Source: Candidatus Methylophosphatis haderslevensis (GTDB lineage Bacteria; Pseudomonadota; Gammaproteobacteria; Burkholderiales; Rhodocyclaceae). From it: 64,000 nucleotides of DNA. Position numbers and translations under genes: made by a program. A model generated the notes under the pieces. The model was not told where the DNA came from, ran no database searches, and saw only the letters and a list, made by a program, of their open reading frames with translations. Below, one piece after another: positions 58,697-64,000 of the stretch. Each line of letters begins with the position of its first letter. The stretch's first letter is position 1. The stretch is taken from contig JADJSA010000001.1 of assembly GCA_016711925.1 (NCBI GenBank), positions 1-64,000 on the forward strand, read 5' to 3'.

Positions 58697-59895
58697 GTGG
58701 TTCGGCACCGGGTGCGGCGGGGTGGGCGACGCCGAATCTGGAATACCCCGGCCCTGACGTGGCAAGCGGGACTTGACCGCCGACACGTAGTTTTCCTCTG
58801 GCCGACCCTCTGACCGGCAACGGCGCTTCGGCAGACCGCGGCGGCGCGGTCGCCTTCCTGTCGTTGTCGGTGAAGGATTTCCGTTTCGGGCGCGCGGCCG
58901 CATAACCGGTTGCGACGCGCGGAGCGCCGAATCCCTATCTGAAGCACTGCCTTTCGGCGATCGACAAAGACGCGCCGATTGTCGGGCCACGCCTGCCAGA
59001 CCTGGCGATACTCTTCGGTTATACTCTCATCCGTGTCACAGGATTCCCTGTCCAAACGGTTTGGCGGCAAGGGGGCCCCAGATCGATGGTCGTCCGTTGG
59101 GAGCCCGTGCGCCGAACAGCGAGATCGACGAGTTGAAGGTGGAACCTGACCGGCTCATCAAGAGTCCGGGATCAGCCAGTCGTGTTGGGGCGATCGCGGA
59201 TCGACAGGGGGGAAGCAGTGGCATGATTCGGCCATGCGTCCGGGCGGGGGTATCCTTCGTGGCGGCGCCCGCTCGTCAGCAAGCCGCAGCGGCTGATGAG
59301 CGCGATCCGTTGAACCGTCAATTGCGATCCCGCCGGCAATTCGTTCCCCGATTACTTCGTGTCTGCCGCCCAGCGGCACGCCGCAAGATGCGGCCAAATG
59401 CACGCGTCGCTGACCTGCCGTCAAGCACAATGGGCCGGCCGGAAACCTTCTTTGTTGTTCTTGGCGGCCGCGGTGTCTGGGCGCGGAGATCTTCCGCACT
59501 CTTTCATGCGATTCCCGCTGCCGGGTGCCGGGTTCACCGGCTCGCTCCCGACATTCACGGCATGGCGTCGCTGTTTGGACGCCGCGACACTCCCGCGATA
59601 GAAAGCCCGCGCCCGAACGCAAACCGGCGGCCAGCAACGGCGTCCGCCGGAGCAAACCCCGCCTCCATGCTGCCAGTCCGTGAACGCCGGCGCGCTGAAT
59701 GCCCGCGAACCGGCGAAATTCGCGTAGTCGGGCAACGACTATGGAGACAGTGCAGGAAGCTCACACTGACGCCTGGCAAGTTGGACGCGGACCGCCGCGA
59801 TGTCTTGCCCGAAGCGGGGTTCCTGCCGAGCAAGCGCTTGAACACGCGTGCCCAGAAGATTTATTGCAGATCAAGTTCGATGAAAGGGAATTGCC
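58697..59895. other. 1.2-kb spacer, possible IS remnant
   Basis: No complete gene. Near 59115 the plus strand reads SEIDELKVEPDRLIKSPGSA, which is faintly like IS3-type OrfA leucine-zipper ends. The remaining open frames are GC-rich shadows. Promoters for the pathway genes should lie at its right end. Confidence 0.35.
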
Positions 59896-61572
59896 ATGAC
59901 TGAAGTCAACCGCGGAATTCAGGGCGCACAGCACTGTCTGGAATCCGCCGACGCATTGATCAAGAAGTCGCTTGGATGGGTAAAGCGGCAGTGCACAGGC
60001 AGCAAGGGCATCTCGAACGAGAAGCTGGATGAACATCAACTCGCCAGCTTCGATCTGGCATGGTGTGCGGCCGAGTCGGCCGGCGCTCGCTTTGCGATTG
60101 ATTATGCCCGGAAGGTCGCGGCCGGCGGAGGGGCCGGAAGCGGCCCCTGTCTGGAAGAGCGGATGGCGCTGGTGTTTTGCGCCGAGGCTTTGCAGAACAT
60201 TCACAACCGCCTGCGCGCGCGGCCGCAGAGTTTCGGTCTCGACGACGCAGATCTGGCAGCGCTGTCAGTACCGGGGGTTAGCGGTTTCTGCCAGGCACAA
60301 CTCGATGCCGGCAATCTGGGAGCACTTGGCGAGGCGGTGGCAGCGCTAAATGGCGCCACCGGCGCGTACATGCTGAGCGACGACGCGACGATGATGCAGG
60401 ACTCGTTCCGCAAGCTGGCGACCAACGTGGTGATGCCTCTGGCCGAGAAGATCCACCGTGAAGACCGGATCATCCCGCAGGAGATTCTCGATCCGCTGAC
60501 CGAGATGGGCTGCTTCGGACTGTCGATTCCCGAGCGCTACGGCGGCTTGCAGAGCGACGATCACGAAGACAACATGGGCATGATCGTGGTCACCGAGGAG
60601 CTTTCTCGCGGCTCGCTCGGCGCGGCGGGCAGTCTGATTACACGTCCCGAGATTTTGAGTCGGGCGCTGCAAAAAGGCGGTACCGAAGCCCAGCGGCAGA
60701 AGTGGTTGCCCCAGGTCGCGATGGGCGAGCCCTTGTGTGCGATTGCGGTGACCGAGCCCGATACCGGCTCCGATGTCGCCGCGATGCGCCTCAAGGCGAC
60801 CAAGTGCGATGGCGGGTGGATACTCGATGGTGCCAAGACTTGGTGCACCATGGCGGGAAAGGCCGGAGTTCTGCTGGTGCTGGCGCGCTCCAATCCCGAC
60901 AGCGCGCTCGGCCACAAGGGACTCAGCATGTTCCTGGTCGAGAAGGACTCGTATGAGGGCCACGACTTCGAATACCGGCAACCCAAGGGTGGCGTCCTGA
61001 CCGGCCGCGCGATTTCGACGATCGGCTACCGCGGAATGCATTCCTACGAGCTTTTCTTCGACCATGTATTTGTGCCGGACGAAAATCTGGTCGGTGGACC
61101 GGAAGGCGAGGGGAAGGGCTTTTACTTCACCATGGCCGGATTTGCCGGCGGGCGCATCCAGACCGCGGCACGTGCCATCGGCATCATGCAGGCCGCATTC
61201 GAAAAGGCCGTTTCCTATTCCCAGGAACGCAAGGCGTTCGGCAAGCCGATCGGTGACTTCCAGCTCACACGCGTGAAGCTGGCACGCATGGCCACACTCC
61301 TGACGGTTTCACGCCAGTTTACCTACGCGGTTGGTCGGTTGATGGATCAGGGGCTCGGGCAGATGGAGGCCAGCATGGTGAAGCTGTTTACCTGCCGGAC
61401 GGCCGAATGGTTGACCCGCGAAGCGATGCAGATTCACGGCGGTATGGGTTATGCCGAAGAAACGCCGGTCAGCCGTTATTTCCTGGATGCCCGCGTGCTG
61501 TCGATTTTCGAAGGTGCCGAGGAGACCTTGGCGCTCAAGGTGATCGCGCGCGCGCTGATCGACGCGGCGTAG
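59896..61572 (+). CDS. mcd: (2S)-Methylsuccinyl-CoA dehydrogenase
   Basis: 558 residues, longer than usual ACADs because of an N-terminal helical extension (residues 1-140), as in Mcd. The core has CAIAVTEPDTGSDVAAMRLK (FAD/CoA), ILDGAKTWCTMAGKAGVLLV, GGVLTGRAISTIGYRGMHSY, RKAFGKPIGDFQLTRVKLAR, MQIHGGMGYAEETPVSRYFL and LSIFEGAEETLALK with the putative Glu base. Oxidises methylsuccinyl-CoA to mesaconyl-CoA. Next to ethylmalonyl-CoA mutase and a MeaB GTPase, it defines an ethylmalonyl-CoA pathway locus. GGGAA precedes the ATG. Confidence 0.85.
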   Translation: MTEVNRGIQGAQHCLESADALIKKSLGWVKRQCTGSKGISNEKLDEHQLASFDLAWCAAESAGARFAIDYARKVAAGGGAGSGPCLEERMALVFCAEALQNIHNRLRARPQSFGLDDADLAALSVPGVSGFCQAQLDAGNLGALGEAVAALNGATGAYMLSDDATMMQDSFRKLATNVVMPLAEKIHREDRIIPQEILDPLTEMGCFGLSIPERYGGLQSDDHEDNMGMIVVTEELSRGSLGAAGSLITRPEILSRALQKGGTEAQRQKWLPQVAMGEPLCAIAVTEPDTGSDVAAMRLKATKCDGGWILDGAKTWCTMAGKAGVLLVLARSNPDSALGHKGLSMFLVEKDSYEGHDFEYRQPKGGVLTGRAISTIGYRGMHSYELFFDHVFVPDENLVGGPEGEGKGFYFTMAGFAGGRIQTAARAIGIMQAAFEKAVSYSQERKAFGKPIGDFQLTRVKLARMATLLTVSRQFTYAVGRLMDQGLGQMEASMVKLFTCRTAEWLTREAMQIHGGMGYAEETPVSRYFLDARVLSIFEGAEETLALKVIARALIDAA

Positions 61573-61662
61573 CAGGGGCTTCGGCCCGGCCGCCGGTTGT
61601 GTAGAAAGGGAAACGGTTTTTTGGATCGGGAGGCGGCTCCCGATCAGACGAAGGGGATAGTC

Positions 61663-63681
61663 ATGGCTTCCGTACAGAGCAAGCGCGATCAGCCCTGGCT
61701 GATGCGAACCTATAGCGGTCACAGTTCGGCAAAGGCCTCCAACACGTTGTATCGCACCAATCTCGCCAAGGGTCAGACGGGCTTGTCGGTGGCGTTCGAT
61801 CTGCCGACGCAGACCGGCTACGACGCCGACAGCCCGCTGGCAAAGGGCGAAGTGGGAAAGGTCGGCGTACCGATTTCGCATATCGAGGACATGGATCAGT
61901 TGTTCGATCAGATTCCGCTCGATCAGATGAACACGTCGATGACCATCAACGCGACCGCGGCGTGGATGCTGGCCCTTTACATCGGGCTGGCGCAGCGGCG
62001 GGGCATCGATCCGAGGACCTTGAGCGGCACGACCCAGAACGACATCATCAAGGAGTACCTGTCGCGCGGCACCTATATTTACCCGCCGGGTCCGTCCATG
62101 CGCTTGATTGCGGACACCATCAACTACACGGTCAAGCACGTGCCGAAGTGGAATCCGACCAATATCTGCAGCTACCACCTGCAGGAGGCCGGGGCCACGC
62201 CGGTTCAGGAACTCGCGTATGCGCTGTGCACGGCGATGGCGGTTCTCGATCGGGTCAAGGCATCCGGCGAGATCGAGCCGGCGGCGTTCCCGCAAGTCGT
62301 CGAGCGCATATCGTTCTTTGTCAATGCCGGCATCCGCTTTGTCGAGGAGTGCTGCAAGCTCAGGGCATTCGGGGAAATCTGGGAAGACCTGACCTTGACT
62401 CGCTACAAGGTCGAGGATCCGAAGCTGCGCCGGTTTCGATACGGCGTGCAGGTCAACTCGCTGGGGCTGACCGAGCCGCAGCCGGAAAACAACGTTCAGC
62501 GAATCGTCCTGGAAATGCTGGCGGTGACGCTCTCCAAGCGCGCCAGGGCCCGTGCGATCCAGTTGCCGGCCTGGAACGAGGCAATGGGCCTGCCGCGTCC
62601 GTGGGATCAGCAATGGGCGCTGCGGATGCAGCAGGTGTTGGCGTTTGAAACGGATCTTCTCGAGTACGGCGATATTCTGGATGGGTCACCCGTCATTGCC
62701 GCGAAGGTCAAGGAACTGATCGAGGGCGCCAGAAAGGAGATCGACAACGTCGAAAGCCAAGGCGGGATCATCGCTGCGATCGAGTCGGGCTACATCAAGC
62801 GGGAACTGGTCGGCAGCCATATGAACCGCCTGCGCGCCATCGAGTCGGGCGACCTGAAGATCATCGGCGTCAACTGCTTCCAGGAAACGGCCGAATCGCC
62901 GCTCACCGCGGGCAGCGACGGCGCGATTATGAAAGCCGATCCAGCCGCCGAACAAGGCCAGATCGATCGGCTGCGTGCGCATCGCACGAAGCGGAACGAC
63001 GCCGACGTCCGGGCTGCGCTGCAGGGACTCGTCGATGCGGCAAAGAGCGGCGAGAACGTCATGGCGAGTTCGATCCGCTGTGCCTTGGCCGGTGTCAGCA
63101 CGGGCGAATGGGGAGATTCGCTACGTGCGGTTTTCGGCGAATTCAGACCGCCGACCGGTATCGACATTGCCATCGACAACCGCGAGGTCCTTGGCAAGAA
63201 GGATCAAGTGACCGAACTCAGGGAAAGGGTCGCCAGCACCGGCAGCGCGATCGGCCGTCCGTTGAAGCTGCTGGTCGGCAAACCCGGGCTGGACGGGCAT
63301 TCCAACGGCGCGGAACAGGTGGCTGTGAAGGCGCGCGATGTCGGATTCGAGGTCGTCTATGACGGCATAAGGCTGACGCCGCAGCAGATCGCCCAGGCCG
63401 CCCAGGAAGAGGGCGTCCACATGGTGGGCTTGTCGATCCTCTCCGGAAGCCACATGGATCTGGTGCAGTCCGTTTTGCAGGAATTGCGTTCGCGCGATTT
63501 GGCGGGTGTTCCGGTCATTGCCGGTGGGATCATTCCGGCGGAAGATGCCGAAAAGCTTGCCACACTGGGCGTGCGGGCCGTCTATACGCCGAAGGACTTC
63601 AATCTGAACACCATCATGGCCGACATGGTCGACGTGATTCGGGAATGCAACGGACTCAATCGTATCGGTTCGCTGCACTGA
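61663..63681 (+). CDS. ecm: Ethylmalonyl-CoA mutase (adenosylcobalamin)
   Basis: 672 residues from the ATG at 61663 (AAGGGGAT before it). The catalytic barrel includes WLMRTYSGHSSAKASNTLYR, GQTGLSVAFDLPTQTGYDAD, QMNTSMTINATAAWMLALYI, LSGTTQNDIIKEYLSRGTYI and NPTNICSYHLQEAGATPVQE. The B12 domain has GKPGLDGHSNGAEQVAVKAR with the axial His. The N-terminal pattern is that of the Ecm/MeaA branch of methylmalonyl-CoA mutases. It makes methylsuccinyl-CoA, the substrate of the dehydrogenase encoded upstream. Confidence 0.87.
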   Translation: MASVQSKRDQPWLMRTYSGHSSAKASNTLYRTNLAKGQTGLSVAFDLPTQTGYDADSPLAKGEVGKVGVPISHIEDMDQLFDQIPLDQMNTSMTINATAAWMLALYIGLAQRRGIDPRTLSGTTQNDIIKEYLSRGTYIYPPGPSMRLIADTINYTVKHVPKWNPTNICSYHLQEAGATPVQELAYALCTAMAVLDRVKASGEIEPAAFPQVVERISFFVNAGIRFVEECCKLRAFGEIWEDLTLTRYKVEDPKLRRFRYGVQVNSLGLTEPQPENNVQRIVLEMLAVTLSKRARARAIQLPAWNEAMGLPRPWDQQWALRMQQVLAFETDLLEYGDILDGSPVIAAKVKELIEGARKEIDNVESQGGIIAAIESGYIKRELVGSHMNRLRAIESGDLKIIGVNCFQETAESPLTAGSDGAIMKADPAAEQGQIDRLRAHRTKRNDADVRAALQGLVDAAKSGENVMASSIRCALAGVSTGEWGDSLRAVFGEFRPPTGIDIAIDNREVLGKKDQVTELRERVASTGSAIGRPLKLLVGKPGLDGHSNGAEQVAVKARDVGFEVVYDGIRLTPQQIAQAAQEEGVHMVGLSILSGSHMDLVQSVLQELRSRDLAGVPVIAGGIIPAEDAEKLATLGVRAVYTPKDFNLNTIMADMVDVIRECNGLNRIGSLH

Positions 63682-63688
63682 CAGGCAC

Positions 63689-64000
63689 ATGACTCGAACC
63701 AGCCTTCCCGATCCCGATCAGTTGGCAGTGCGGATTCTGCGCGGTGAGCGTGCAGCGGTGGCCGGCGGCTTGAATCTGCTGGACAACAAGCTGGCCGAAG
63801 CACGCAACTGCGCGGCGCGGCTGCTTGCTTCGCTGTCGGGGGAGCGCTGGCTGAACGAGGGACACCTGGTCGGGATAACCGGGCCGCCCGGCGCCGGCAA
63901 GTCGTCGCTGGTTTGTGCCATGATCCGCGAGTGGCGCCTTGCGGGCAGGTCGGTCGGCGTACTGGCGGTGGACCCGTCCAGTCGCCCCGAGTTGGGCGGC
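63689..64000 (+). CDS. MeaB/ArgK-family GTPase, cut by the window edge
   Basis: 104 residues visible from the ATG at 63689, seven bases after the mutase stop. AVRILRGERAAVAGGLNLLD, then Walker A GITGPPGAGKSSLVCAMIRE and SVGVLAVDPSSRPELGG are the MeaB/ArgK signature. Such GTPases protect and reload B12-dependent acyl-CoA mutases; the location supports that role. The 3' end is off the window. Confidence 0.85.
   Translation, partial: MTRTSLPDPDQLAVRILRGERAAVAGGLNLLDNKLAEARNCAARLLASLSGERWLNEGHLVGITGPPGAGKSSLVCAMIREWRLAGRSVGVLAVDPSSRPELGG

Overview
The window reads as about 64 kb of GC-rich betaproteobacterial DNA. A Rhodocyclales or Candidatus Accumulibacter-like source is my inference from the gene families and from the partial ethylmalonyl-CoA pathway at the right end; no rRNA or tRNA gene is present to prove it. 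Much of the window is accessory DNA.

Layout. 1-1444: 3' part of an ISKra4-type transposase gene cut by the window edge. 2304-3037: VapB/VapC-type toxin-antitoxin pair. 3174-8543 (minus strand): conjugative-element block with FlhD- and FlhC-like activators, a MobH-type relaxase, a TraD coupling ATPase and a DUF4400 membrane protein. 8966-15153: response regulator, CPBP membrane protease, TonB-dependent receptor, ABC-type binding protein and sensor kinase in one direction. 15307-20351: small metabolic and stress genes (GST, aldo/keto reductase, nuclease, YbhB-like, GIY-YIG-like, glycine-zipper protein). 20458-25562: a SEC-C / coiled-coil / RelE-fold fusion divergent from a small HTH gene, an IHF-beta-like gene and a frameshifted UvrD-type helicase.

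26022-37406 is a chromosomal-type integron. An IntI integrase gene on the minus strand has a LexA-like box at its promoter and is followed by eleven gene cassettes delimited by attC sites. In nearly every cassette the 5' core is mirrored exactly by the first seven bases of its own attC. Cargo includes a glycosyltransferase, an acyl-CoA dehydrogenase, a LysE exporter, an Nmad2-like protein, an HExxH protein and BrnT/BrnA. Two diverged copies of one cassette each carry an IS110/IS1111-type element inside the attC, with a long hairpin-rich region 3' of the transposase gene that is a good candidate for a guide (bridge/seek) RNA.

37669-41297 holds a TetR-controlled operon with VOC proteins and small DUF genes; 41517-42185 a Crp/Fnr regulator lacking a normal start codon. 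42369-50403 is a second conjugative-element block: DUF932 protein, zinc-ribbon/toprim primase, class II (B12) ribonucleotide reductase, two unknown genes and a divergent DUF1845/AcaB-like gene. Three of its minus-strand transcription units share a hairpin + AAGGTTT + GGTAGCTG leader module. 50973-64000 holds a CitE-like lyase, a giant pseudokinase-AAA-hybrid histidine kinase (frameshifted), methylsuccinyl-CoA dehydrogenase, ethylmalonyl-CoA mutase and the start of a MeaB/ArgK GTPase.

At least six otherwise convincing genes are broken by single-base frameshifts, some next to homopolymers, so part of the apparent decay may be sequencing or assembly error. The best candidates for something new are the hairpin leader module of the conjugative block, the IS-bearing integron cassettes with their putative guide RNAs, and the SEC-C/RelE-fold fusion.
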